This document shows, one piece after another, positions 40,136 through 50,054 of a stretch of 64,000 nt of DNA. Within the stretch, counting starts at the first letter, position 1, and each line of letters starts with the position of its first letter. A program made the position numbers and the translations under genes. Source of the stretch: Onthophagus taurus. Taxonomy: Eukaryota > Arthropoda > Insecta > Coleoptera > Scarabaeidae. The stretch covers positions 27,411,501 to 27,475,500 of the forward strand of contig NC_091971.1 of the NCBI RefSeq assembly GCF_036711975.1. The letters are read 5' to 3'. The notes beneath the pieces were generated by a model. It was not told the DNA's origin. It saw only the letters and a list, made by a program, of their open reading frames with translations, and did no database searches.

Positions 40136-42496
40136 AATAGTACCGCTGAATCGGATGGTTGAAGACCAGAATGCTGGTTGGCCAGCTGTCGAAGACATTA
40201 ATGAGAGTCCGGAAGATGTTGGAGCAGACCCGTTGAAGACGACGCGCAATTTAGTTGTAGTACTGGATTCATGAACCACTCCGTGATGCGGAAGATAATA
40301 ATTTAGAGCTTGTATGTTCGATGAAACGAGCTGCATGTCTCCGAGAGACAAGTATTCGTGCATAAAGTTGTGATACGATACAGATAGTCTCTCACTTTTC
40401 GCGAAACGCTGTTCCATTCGTCCGAAAGATTTAACGGCGACGTTATAAGAGGCACCGAGCGCTAATGGAGATCGCTTGAAAGGCAACCGAAGAACAAACC
40501 GACCGCTTAAATCCCGCGAATACGTCTGAAGGAAATGATTTTCACATTCTTCTTTGTCGGAAGAAAGCTTCCGGATCGGAACAGAATCGTCCTCCAACTT
40601 CCAGAAACGTTGAATCGTCCCCAAAAGCTCGCGATCGACCGAACACTGGAACCCGTATCGCTCTGAATTTGAGATAGAACACGAATCGGACACTGAACCG
40701 AAGAGAATCCAACCGAACAACGTTTTTTGTGCTACCATGAACCCATTATTAAATTTTCGGATGTTATTTTGAATGATACGCGAATAAAATTTAACACCAA
40801 GAATAAGATCGATTTTGCGATTAGAGTTGAACTCAGGATCAGCAAGATCAAGTGTCTTTAGTTCCGGAGGAATACTTTTCGACTGTACTTTAGGCACGTA
40901 TGAAGTTAGTTTCGGAAGAATAAACGTTTTTTCTTCAAACGAGATCGAACCATCACGTCGCGACACCAATTGAATCGAAGCAAGTCCATTGGATATGCAC
41001 GTTCGCGTCGATCCAACACCGTTAATTGGAACGGAAGCTGCACTACGAGGAAGAGACAAACGCTGCACCAACGATTCACTTATGAAGGAGACTTCCGAGC
41101 CCTGATGAATCAAGGCGCGAACCAGAAAAAGGTCACCACGCACTGATTTAACTTTAATTAAGGCTGTTGCTAACAGAACAGAAGAATGAATATGGAATGA
41201 GTGAACACGATGACTTGTTGAAGGTTCAGGTAAATTCGAATTAGTTTTATTGTTTTCATTTGAAATAACTTTGTTTATTTTTTCAGGGGGAAACTCATGT
41301 AATAGGGAATGATGTCGTTTCGCGCACGTGCGACATCGTGTTGTTACAAGACATCTATCGAGGAGATGACGACCGAGACAATTGTAACAACGCTTATGAT
41401 CAGCGACGAATTCGGAACGTTGTTTTGGTAATTTCGCGAGAAAGGCTTTACATCGAGATAAATAATGTTCGTCTCCGCACAAAACACATGTCCAATTCTT
41501 AGCCGATGCATTGTGAGATTTTATCGTTCCCGATTTGTTGCCTGATTCTGAAGAAAAACTAAAATTTTTTCGTTTATCGGATAGCTTCTCAATAGCTTCG
41601 AGGGTTAAAACGCGCCCGATAAGAAATTGAGAGAATTCTGAAAATTTTGACGGAACCTTACGATCAGTTATCGACTTTTCCCATTCTTTGATCGATTCGC
41701 AGTCCAGCTTTCTCACGAGAATATGTATTAAGAGATGATCCCAATGATCAACTGGACATCCCAAACATTCCAACGCTCCGAGAGACTCTTTTACCTCCGA
41801 GATTAACATATTGAGCTCAACAGAGGACTCGGTTTTAAGAGCTTTAATGGATAACAGAATGGTAAGTTGGGTGTCAATTAAGATTCTTAAGTTTTCGTAT
41901 CTTTCTACCAACAGTGTCCACGCGACGTCGAAATTATCGTTGATAATAAGAAGATTTTTAACTAATTTGGAGGGTTCTTTTTCTAAACTCATCTTGAGAT
42001 ATTGGAATTTCTCTACTTTTGTTAAAGAGGCGTTGTCCTTTACCATAGTTACAAAAAGATCGCGAAATTGCGTCCAATCCGCGTACCGCCCGCTAAATGT
42101 TGGTAAACTAATGCGCGGAAGCTGCTTGGAACGTGACTCGACGACATCCGGAGCAGTAGATACCGTAGCATCTGAAGGTTTTTTTATGTCGTTCAGCATA
42201 TCTATGATAACGGCTTTAGAGTCTATGTAACTCTCTTCACAACAATTATATAAATCATCTGAGAAATATACGGTTTCTGAATAACTTGACCGATATTGAT
42301 TTAAGAGCCGATGGTTTTTACTAAATTCGGCCCAATTATCGGTCAATCTCTCTAAACGAGCGACGAATTGGCCAGAAGTTCGCTTGGGTATGGCCAATTT
42401 ACGAGCATTATCAGCTGCGCGAGAAATTGAACTGTAGAGTTCATTTTGACGCTCGAAAATAACGTCTAGTTCGCTCGCGAATGATTCTTTCGGCAT
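40118..42496 (-). pseudogene. BEL F gag, protease and N-terminal RT, with RT deletion
   Basis: Starts MPKESFASEL at 42496 and is open for about 790 codons. DUF1759-type gag (LPRISLPTFSGRYADW, about 42070-42130); zinc region CVLCGDEHYLSRC ... CYNCLGRHLLDRC ... CRTCAKRHH (about 41310-41490); protease region with ALIHQGSEVSFI (about 41090-41125), where the expected DSG reads HQG, so the protease active-site Asp is lost; then LDLADPEF, GVKFYSRI and RT start LRVVFNGSAPTSSGLSL (about 40230). RT then jumps to the region just before YVDD (about 40200): roughly 90-100 codons, including the first catalytic Asp motif, are deleted. Confidence 0.85.
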
Positions 42497-42615
42497 CGCG
42501 AAGTCGAACACGAATAAGAAATGTTCGGAAACTTAAGTAAATTGTCACCTGTTGCAGATTTAACGAATTTCGTTGAAACGATGACACCTGATGGAGACCT
42601 GAGGGAAACTTAAAA

Positions 42616-42833
42616 CACCTGGATGATGATGTTGAAAGGGCACCAGGAGAAGATTTGGAGCACGTTGACGGCGGTGTGGCACGTGGTGGAGACCTGAAAC
42701 ACCTGGACGACGACGTTGAAAAGGCACCAAGGGAAGGCTTGGAGCACGTTGAAGGCGATGTCGAACCTGGTGGAGGGTTGGAGCACCCGGATGACGCCGT
42801 TGAAAAGGCACCAAGTGAAGCCTTGGAGCACCC
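42616..42833. repeat. 84-bp tandem repeat, ~2.6 copies, in the BEL F leader
   Basis: Units start at 42616, 42700 and 42784, each beginning CACC(T/C)GGA(T/C)GA and containing GTTGAAA(A/G)GGCACCA and TTGGAGCAC. 84 is a multiple of 3 and the region stays open on both strands (for example 42655-42843 plus; 42560-42865 minus). It lies between the LTR/primer site and gag. Confidence 0.85.
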
Positions 42834-42942
42834 ACGTTTTTGAAGACCACCCAAAAATGGCGCACTCGTGAAGAAACTAACGTGATTCCGCGAAAATCGA
42901 AATAATTCGCGATTATAACATCCGGCTCGAAGGACCAAAAAA

Positions 42943-43241
42943 TGTTAAACGAAAACTTTCGCGGAATTAAAGGGGTATTTTTCGGGAATTGAAAATCGAA
43001 ATAACTTTTGGGGGAACAGGTTTTGAATTAAACACCACGAAATCTGAACGACAAAAGAGGACATTTATTCGAAAAACAAGACTTTTATACAAGATAAACA
43101 GGAACAAGAAATACGATATGAAATAATATTTGAATTTAAAAATAAAATAATAATAAAATATGTGAATGAAACGAAAACAATACATTTTTTTAACAATTCT
43201 ATAAAATAAACAAAATGAAAATAAATTAAACTTTTTAAACA
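42943..43241 (-). repeat. 5' LTR of BEL F
   Basis: 299 bp, one visible mismatch to 37040-37338. The primer-binding site lies 5 nt to its left in the window (42920-42937). Flanked on the right by AGAGG. Confidence 0.92.
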
Positions 43242-43985
43242 AGAGGAAATTCAAATGTTGTTGCAGATACTCTATCCAGAAGAAACATCGGATCTCTAAA
43301 TTCATCTTATCCAGATTTTCTAGCCCTTAGCAACGCTCAACTTGCTGACACAGAATTGGAAAACTTACTAAATAAGCGATTTTCCAACAATCCTTCAAAA
43401 TCTTATCGTTTAACACATCAAACAACATCACAATCCGATATCAAACTGTGGTGTGAAACCTCTTCATCATCTCCAAGAATTTGTATTCCGCAACAGTTCA
43501 GACAAGCAATTTTTGACAAAATTCATAGCTTATCTCATCCCGGAATACGTTCCACCATTCATGCAATCAAAACAAGATTCTTTTGGCCACACATGTCAAA
43601 GCAAATTCATGTTTGGACCAAAACCTGCTTAAAATGTCAACAAGCAAAAATTCAAAAACATACAAAATCGCCAATCATCAACATCAAAATTCCTAAAATT
43701 AGATTTGATCATATACATATCGACTTGATTGGAACACTCACTCCATCCCTAGGTTGTGCTTATGTACTTACAGTTATCGAGCGCCTCACTCGATGGCCAG
43801 AAGCTTTTCCGCTGAAAGATATCACATCTTCTACTATAGCAAATACACTCTTCCGGCATTATTTTAGTCGATTTGGTATACCTACCACAATAACACATGA
43901 TCAGGGACGGCAATTCGAATCAAACCTCTTTTCAAAATTTAACACATTACTTGGCACACGACAAATACATACATCATCGAAATAG
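43242..43985 (+). pseudogene. Gypsy 1 RNase H end and integrase, C-terminally truncated
   Basis: Follows BEL F. The first codons complete the Gypsy RNase H (ADTLSRR motif), then a linker and integrase: HPGIRSTIHAIKTRFFWPHM with CLKCQQAK (zinc finger), DLIGTLTPSLG and TRWPEAFPLKD (first catalytic Asp) and ITHDQGRQFES (second). It stops at 43985 before the catalytic Glu, so the core is incomplete. The remainder to 44117 is AT-rich non-coding. Confidence 0.85.
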
Positions 43986-44131
43986 ATAAACATGTGTCAT
44001 CCCCGAATAGAAAAATACATTTTAACATATAATCGTTATTTTTTATTACTACAACATATTACTTTCTTAAGTTGTACCATTGTTTTACCTTCCTCTTCTT
44101 ATTAATTTCTTTTTCACGGAAGGGGGAGTAT

Positions 44132-44310
44132 TGTAGTGTGCCATGCACCACACAAAGTGTGCCATGAAAAATTGTTTTTAATAAAATGATTTTTTGTATA
44201 ATTTACAAAAAACAAAAAATAGATTAAAAAAATAAATTATCCATTAACAACCTAAAATGTGGTAGAATAAAAATAATTTTTAAAATTCAATAAAAATATT
44301 GTACATGATA
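44132..44310 (+). repeat. 3' LTR of Gypsy 1
   Basis: Starts TGTAGTGTGCCATG after the purine tract GGAAGGGGGAGTAT. Contains a short direct repeat of GTGTGCCATG at its start. Compared with the 5' LTR it lacks the terminal palindrome and joins Gypsy 3 LTR sequence. Confidence 0.7.
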
Positions 44311-44314
44311 AAGA

Positions 44315-44509
44315 ACGGTTACAAACGATATTGTAAAGAAAATAAATTAAAGAGCGGGGTTTTACGTTATGTGCTTTCTCTGTTAGGCGCGACGTATTTC
44401 TCTCTAAGGCTCGGGGGTTACTCACCACAGAACAGTAGTATAGTATAGTATTACTCACAGAACAGATATATAGAAGAAGCGCCAACTACATGTTAAAATC
44501 AGAGCAACA
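44315..44509 (-). repeat. Putative 3' LTR of Gypsy 3
   Basis: In minus orientation a purine tract AAAAGTGGGGGTAAAA (44512-44526) is followed by TGTTGCTCTGATTTTAAC, giving an LTR from 44509 leftward to about 44315 where Gypsy 1 begins. No partner copy in the window. Confidence 0.5.
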
Positions 44510-44860
44510 CATTTTACCCCCACTTTTGCATGGCACAACTAGGCGCGAAATTTGAACTGGTTAACTCCGTTATTATTTTTTTTTTCATTTATAAAATAAG
44601 AAACAAAACACAAATTTAAAAGTGAACTAAACAACATTTTTAACAAGCTTTTAAGGAAGGGTGTTTACAGCTCCACTTATTTCTAGACAAGGATGATACG
44701 GCGAGACAATACAAGAAATTACAATGCAGTAATCAAAAAAATTAATACGAAATTAATTAAAAGAATATTTTACCTTAAAACTAACATGACTTAACCTCAA
44801 ACAACAACGGTTATTTCTTTTCGATTCTGTCATACTCGTCATACTGGGGCGCGTGCGTGT
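44510..44860 (-). other. Non-coding 3' region of Gypsy 3
   Basis: AT-rich, no open frame of note, between the Gypsy 3 coding remnant and its purine tract. I see no other feature. Confidence 0.4.
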
Positions 44861-45670
44861 TTAGGAGAGACCATGCAGAAGTGGGGGTAAATTGCCAGTA
44901 AACGGTGCGAAACCGGTGATATTTGAAAATTGCGGTGTTGTCAAACCTAAGCGAGGGAGAATTGGCATTTGCGCATGCATGGCATGAATGTGACGTAAGC
45001 GTTGCCGACTTTTAGATACTACCTTCACCCCCCTGATGCTACCCCTTGGCCGTCCTCTTTTCCGCAAGGAATGTGCTGGAGTGGGTAGTATTCCGGCTTC
45101 TTTGTCTTCAACGTAGGGAGTCAAGTCTGATACGTGATAACGACCCATCGGATTTTTGTCATCATTCACGGTTGTTACCTCGTAACTAGTAGGTGAGTGT
45201 CATCTCAGGACCTCCCTAGCTTAGCGTTGCTAAGGAAATGTGTTCTCACCATGACTCAATCCCCTTCCTGGTAACAGACGGTTGGGCGACGCTTAGCATC
45301 CACGTAAATCTTCCTGCGGTCCTGTTGGTGTTCACTCTTTTCTCTAGCTTCCGCTAGAACTCCGGCCAATTTTTTTAAGTATGGGGTCATCTGAGGGACG
45401 AAATTCTCTGCGTCGACGATGGCCCTCAAATCCCTCGTGACATCGTCCGGAGTACGTAGCTCTCTACCAAAAGTCATGTATGCAGGTGTCGCACCCGTAG
45501 ATAAGGAAGTGGCCGTGTTCATCGAGAACCGTATGGATGGTAACTTTTCCACCCAATCGCCATGGTCGTCGGCTACTAGGATAGACAGTTGCGTCTTCAG
45601 ATCCCGGTTGTTTGTTCGACGGGATTGGCTTCTGGATGATATAACGGGGTGCGAGCCTGCTTAATTCCAA
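44861..45670 (-). pseudogene. Gypsy 3 integrase C-terminal remnant
   Basis: 45670-45464 and 45552-45256 overlap in different frames. The latter reads FSMNTATSLSTGATPAYMTFGREL, RTPDDV, LAEAREKSEHQQDRRKIYVD, CYQEGD, the end of a Gypsy integrase core and its C-terminal domain. After a break 45169-44861 reads NPMGRYHVSDLTPYVED followed by a basic RKRGRPRGS tail. No RT or gag is present. Confidence 0.7.
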
Positions 45671-45699
45671 GACAATATGTCATCTTCTGCATCACCGGA

Positions 45700-47560
45700 C
45701 TAATAAATTGATGAAATTTTAGGATGATTTAGGGGATGCCTTTAGCAATTTAAATCGACCATCCAAACACCGTAAGGTATAATGGTTTCCGAGAAAAAAA
45801 ATTTGTTGTTAGACTCTATAGGTATATTGCGCGACGCGGACTTTGGGGGTGCATTTGACCCTGTTGGGCACCTCCAAAATTGATGACATTTTAGGATGAT
45901 TTTGACGATGCCTTTAGCGATTTAAATTTACCATCCAAACACCGTAAGGTATAACGGTTTGCAAGAAAAAAAATTTGTTATTAGACACTATAGGTATACA
46001 GCGCGGCGCGGATTTTGGTGGTGAATTTGACCCCGTTGGGCAGCTCCAAAATTGATGACATTTTAGGATGATTTAGAGGATGCCTTTAGCGATTTAAATT
46101 TACCATCCAAACACCGTAAGGTATAACGGTTTCCGAGAAAAAAATTTGTTATTAGACTATATAGGTACACTGCGCGGCGTGGACTTTGGGGGTGAATTTG
46201 ACCCCGTTGGGCACCTCCAAAATTGATGAAATTTTAGGATGATTTAGAGGATGCGTTTAGCGATTTTAATTTACCATCCAAACACCGTTAGGTATAACGG
46301 TTTCCGAGAAAAAAAAATTTGTTATTAGACTCTATAGGTACACTGCGCGGCGTGGACTTTGGGGGTGAATTTGACCCCGTTGGGCACCTCCAAAATTGAT
46401 GAAATTTTAGGATGATTTAGAGGATGCGTTTAGCGATTTAAGTTTACCATCCAAACACCGTAAGGTATAACGGTTTCCGAGAAAAAAAAATTTGTTATTA
46501 GACACTATAGGTATATTGCGCGGCGCGGACTTTGGGGGTGAATTTGACCCCGTTGGGCACCTCGAAAATTGATAAAATTTTAGGATGATTTTGAGGATCC
46601 CTTTAGCGATTTAAATTTACCATCCAAACGCCGTAACGGTACGTTCACACACATACTGTTTACAGGACCGCTTTTTGCGGATCCGATTTTATTTCTGCGA
46701 AGACGTATATATTTAAACGGGCGCGTTCAAATACATGACAGTATACCGGATCCAGTAAAAAATACGGATCCGTCAAAATGTGTCGTTCCGTTTTGCCAAC
46801 AAAAACTGGACGTCGAAACAGTAAAAATACGAATCGGAGCCCGATATTGGCGCCTTCACCTTTTCTTGTGTAGTGAAAGACGATAGTACCAAATAACACA
46901 AGAACATCCATTCTCCGCGACTTTCGGTCGCATAATGATCGCCCTCCCATTAGTGTGTGAGTATAAATAATACTCTGATCCTGTAAATACGGAACCGTTG
47001 TATTGTGTGTGAACATCACATCCAGTAGTGACGGATCGGGGAAAGAACGGTCCTGTAATACCGGGCCACTGTGTGAACGTACCGTAAGGTATAACGGTTT
47101 CCGAGAAAAAAGATTTGTTATTAGACTCTATAGGTATATTGTGCGGCGAGGAATTTGGGGGTGAATTTGACCCCGTTGGGCACCTCCAAAATAGATGAAA
47201 TTTTAGGATAATTTAGAGGATGCCTTTAGCGATTTAAATCGACCATCCAAACACCGTAAGGTATAACGGTTTCCGAGAAAAAACATTTGTTATTAGACTC
47301 TATAGGTATATTGCGCGGGGCGGACTTTGGGGGTGAATTTGACCCCGTTGGGCACCTCCAAACTTGATAAAATTTTAGGATGATTTAGAGGATGCCTTTC
47401 GCGATTTAAATCTACCGTCAAAACACGGTAACCCTTAACGGCTTCAGAGAAAAAATTTTGTTATTAAATTGTACACGTATGTAGAGCAGATAGTAGGTGC
47501 CTTTAGCGATTTTAATAGATTATGAAAACTGCGAAACTCTTAATATTTCATGGAAAAAAT
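45700..47560. repeat. 172-bp satellite array, ~9 units, interrupted by a MITE
   Basis: Unit landmarks GATGAAATTTTAGGATGATTT at 45710, 45882, 46054, 46225, 46398, 46571, then 47194 and 47366 (spacing 171-173 bp). Each unit also has CCATCCAAACACCGTAAGG, CGGTTTCCGAGAAAAAAA and GGGGGTGAATTTGACCCCGTTGG. The last unit decays after about 47430. The jump from 46571 to 47194 is exactly one 172-bp unit once the 448-bp MITE and 3-bp duplication are subtracted. Confidence 0.92.
46637..47084. mobile_element. 448-bp Harbinger-type MITE
   Basis: Terminal inverted repeats CGGTACGTTCACACA / TGTGTGAACGTACCG, flanked by TAA (46634-46636, 47085-47087). The interior has no coding and several GGATCCG motifs. TAA targets and non-coding content fit a PIF/Harbinger-derived MITE, although the ends differ from the Harbinger at 18151. 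Confidence 0.85.
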
Positions 47561-48109
47561 AAATTTTGTTAAGAAAGGCATTTTGTAGTTTTACGGGCTT
47601 TTAATCGTTACTGGCAAAGGGTAAGAACTCCGCCACGTGCAGTTACTAAAGGCGCAGGTATTAAGGAAAAAATATATCCATATTTTTTGCATTATAAGGG
47701 CATTCCGGGAAAATAGTTGCCAACTTATTCGGTGTTGTTTTAGAGCGTCATACACATTTTTTAGATTTTGCCAGAAGGGTGAGGAGTAAACTTATAAATG
47801 TGCTTAAACTATTCTATTGGGGACGGAGATCACTAGTTGATATACTCTGCTGTAGTTCGCGCTTTATGGATATTTTATCGTTTCTTTTTACAATCAATCT
47901 GCTTCGATATTTTCGTTAATATTTTTGTGTATATATTGTGTATAAGTGTTGCTATTAAATATACAGGGTGTATCCGAATGACTGCAACAAACTTCAAGGG
48001 GTGATTCTTTAGTGAATTTTAAGGGTACCTTGATATATGAACCATGGGCGCCTTCGGCTCCCCTAAGGAGTGTTGTGAGTTCGAAGGGGTTGATAAAAAC
48101 TCAAAACTC
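47561..48109. other. Non-coding interval, possible short interspersed repeat
   Basis: No gene. From about 47964 the text ACAGGGTGTATCCGAATGACTG resembles the terminus of a dispersed non-autonomous repeat; a palindromic GGGCGCCTTCGGCTCCCC region follows at 48047-48063. I cannot name the family. Confidence 0.35.
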
Positions 48110-48417
48110 CTTAATTAACCTTTGTTTATTTTACTAACTAGACAATATGTTTACCTGTGTGGTAACTTAAGAATAATAAACGTCGAATAAGTATGACGTA
48201 AAGAGGTTAAATAAAAAGTGATCTCTCCTCGCGATCTTTCCCTATTTATAGACAATAGTGGTACGATGTTTCGAAGACGTATTTGACCAATAGAAAATGA
48301 AATTGTACGTCACAACTGACCAATGAAAAAGAGGATACCAAATTGCTGAAATGGTATCACACGATCTAGGATCGAAACATTGTACGTGATTGTAAATGCG
48401 ATATCTGCATTTATTTC
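48110..48417 (-). repeat. LTR-like flank of the env remnant
   Basis: On the minus strand this region holds CTATAAATAGGGAAAG (48236-48251), a TATA box, in the position expected for the U3/R of an errantivirus-type LTR downstream of env. No second copy is in the window and the borders are not defined. Confidence 0.35.
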
Positions 48418-49622
48418 CTAAGAATTCGAACAAAGAAAATAGTTCTCTGTTTCAATACTCAGGTCAGAAAGCGATTTACTAGCTTCATTTAAAGAAGTTA
48501 AATCTAATGGATTTACTAGAGTAGGCGTTGATAAATGATGTGAAATGGAAAAATTAAAATTATTGTAAAAGGTTGCATTCAATCGTATATTAGGTATAAA
48601 ATTTTTATAAACAGAAGAATTTGACTTTTCCGCATAAGCTAAAATAATAGATTTTAAAAATACTTTGCAGTCACCACCTGCCCGTAAAATGCCTGAATAT
48701 TTGATATAAGTGAAAATTGTATTTTCCTTACAATCAAAATTTACTTTTACTTGTTCGGGAGTAACAAATATCCAAGTTTGGGTTTGTTCAAGTTGGATAA
48801 ATAAAGGTTCGTTAACGTTAATGATTCTTATTTGACAAACTTTTGGAATAGAGTGTCCATGAGATATGAACAACTCTGATTCGCACGAGGGATGAGAACG
48901 AGTTAATAGTAACGGTGTAGTTTGTTTACAAATATAATGATTTTGAATTTTAAAACAAGACTCTAATTCATTATCAAAAAGAAAATAATATTGGTGCACG
49001 TTATCAATTACAAGAAAAGGCTTCTGAGGTGCAATGAACTGGTAAGTTTTTCTTTTAAGATTAATTATAGAAGGCATTGGAGAGATTTTATATAAATCGT
49101 AAATTTTTGACTCTATAATTGGTAAGGTAAGTATGAATGTTATTTTGTCATTGAGTACATATATATTTGGTTTCAGCATCTGCATTAGGATATGAGCATT
49201 TTCCAAGGAAACGTTGAAAGGAAAGGTAGTGCCTATAGGTAAGTAGGATTGAATCTTTTGTAATTCTTCAATAAGTTTAACAGGATTCATAACAAATGGA
49301 TGAATAATTCCTTTTTGTGACATTGTAACGATTTGTAATAAATTCAGTTGCTCTTTAGATACCTCATTAAGAACCAATGAAAATAAGTTAACCAAGAGTT
49401 GAAATTCATTTAACTTCGTATTGACTACCATGAGTAAGATTAATTAAATATTCTTTCATTCTTAAAAGTTGGGTTTCAATTAGGTACATTTTATTTCGCA
49501 TTTCAAACCCTGTTTTATTAAACGCTTGCATTGACATGTTGAAAACAGAAGTTTGTTGTTTCATTAATGTCAGCAAATGATTTTGATTTGTGTTTAATGT
49601 GCTTAGTAGTGTATTAATGCCG
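48418..49622 (-). pseudogene. Errantivirus-type env (Baculo_F-like) remnant
   Basis: Envelope fusion-type protein related to baculovirus F and insect errantivirus env, truncated at both ends. The N-terminal furin/fusion-peptide part is lost at 49622. The next segment (helix rich in Asn/Gln, about 49450-49620) is in one frame; after a frameshift at about 49430 the frame 49431-48418 carries the ectodomain, with several conserved cysteines (for example CFKIQNHYICKQ, HPSCESELF). The C-terminal transmembrane helix and cytoplasmic tail are absent. Described as a broken copy; no matching gag or pol neighbours survive. Confidence 0.7.
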
Positions 49623-49782
49623 ATTCTGGAGCGGAAGTTGCGCCCCCTGCGCCCTCTGCGCCCTGCGCATGCGCAGGAAGTGACGTCACAGCGCGGGAAA
49701 TTTGGTGGGAAATTTGAAATTCAAAATTCATATGGCGCCATCTGGTGGTGTGTAGAGAAACTAAAAAAGGAGTTGTTTACCG
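49623..49782. other. GC-rich block with palindromes at the presumed Polinton left end
   Basis: Three TGCGCCC repeats (49639-49665); 16-bp palindrome CCTGCGCATGCGCAGG (49662-49677); GTGACGTCAC (49680-49689, a CRE/ATF-like site); GCGCGGGAAA (49691-49700) and GGTGGGAAA (49704-49712), which are E2F-like; then TGGCGCCA (49733-49740). It is sharply more GC-rich than the surrounding DNA. The regulatory interpretation is inference. Confidence 0.55.
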
Positions 49783-50041
49783 GATGGGTGATAGATGGCG
49801 CTGTTATATTTTTAAAATTTAAATTTACCTGATGGGTGATAGATGGCGCTGTTATATTTTTAAAATTTAAATTTACCTGATGGGCGATAGATGGCGCTGT
49901 TATATTTTTAAAATTTAAATTTACCTGATGGACGATAGATGGCGTTGTTATATTTTTAAAGTTTAAATTTACCTGATGGGTGATAGATGGCTCTGTTATA
50001 TTTTTAAAATTTAAATTTACCTGATGGAGGATAGATGGCGT
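49783..50041. repeat. 48-bp minisatellite, ~5.4 copies
   Basis: AGATGGC landmarks at 49793, 49841, 49889, 49937, 49985 and 50033, exactly 48 bp apart. Unit: GATAGATGGCGCTGTTATATT then TTTAAAATTTAAATTTACCTGATGG. As 48 is a multiple of 3, an open minus-strand frame with a 16-residue period results, but nothing suggests it is translated. Confidence 0.93.
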
Positions 50042-50054
50042 GCGAAAATTTAAA

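Larger units (their letters stand above)
37040..43241 (-). mobile_element. BEL/Pao element F (minus strand), young but defective
   Basis: 6202-bp element inserted in Gypsy 1 with a 5-bp target duplication AGAGG (37035-37039 and 43242-43246). The 299-bp LTRs differ at a single base by eye (C/T near 37191 versus 43093). Primer site for tRNA-Tyr at 42920-42937 (full 18 nt). The polyprotein is interrupted by an RT deletion and several frameshifts. Confidence 0.92.
35598..44310 (+). mobile_element. Gypsy 1 (CsRn1-like), gag-deleted, carrying BEL F
   Basis: LTR sequences at about 35598-35789 and 44132-44310 share the block AAAGTGTGCCATG...TTGTACATGATA. After the 5' LTR comes a primer-site-like TGGTGACCCCGAC (35790). 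Gag and protease are absent: RT begins within about 150 bp. RT, part of RNase H, then BEL F (37040-43241), then the rest of RNase H and the integrase. A purine tract GGAAGGGGGAGTAT (44118-44131) precedes the 3' LTR. Confidence 0.8.

Noticed and set aside
41811-42230. 139-codon plus-strand frame
   Set aside because: Antisense shadow of BEL F gag.
42441-42938. Minus-strand frame of 165 codons with Ser/Pro/Cys repeats in the BEL F leader
   Set aside because: Its composition follows from the 84-bp tandem repeat, which is open on several frames; no ATG context or homology supports a protein.
43990-44117. Remaining integrase C-terminus of Gypsy 1
   Set aside because: The interval before the purine tract is AT-rich with no readable integrase motifs in any frame.
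46660-47019. 119-codon minus-strand frame
   Set aside because: Lies entirely inside the non-coding MITE between its inverted repeats; no family resemblance.
45700-47560. CRISPR-like array
   Set aside because: The unit is 172 bp of continuous repeat without spacer/repeat alternation, and the context is eukaryotic.
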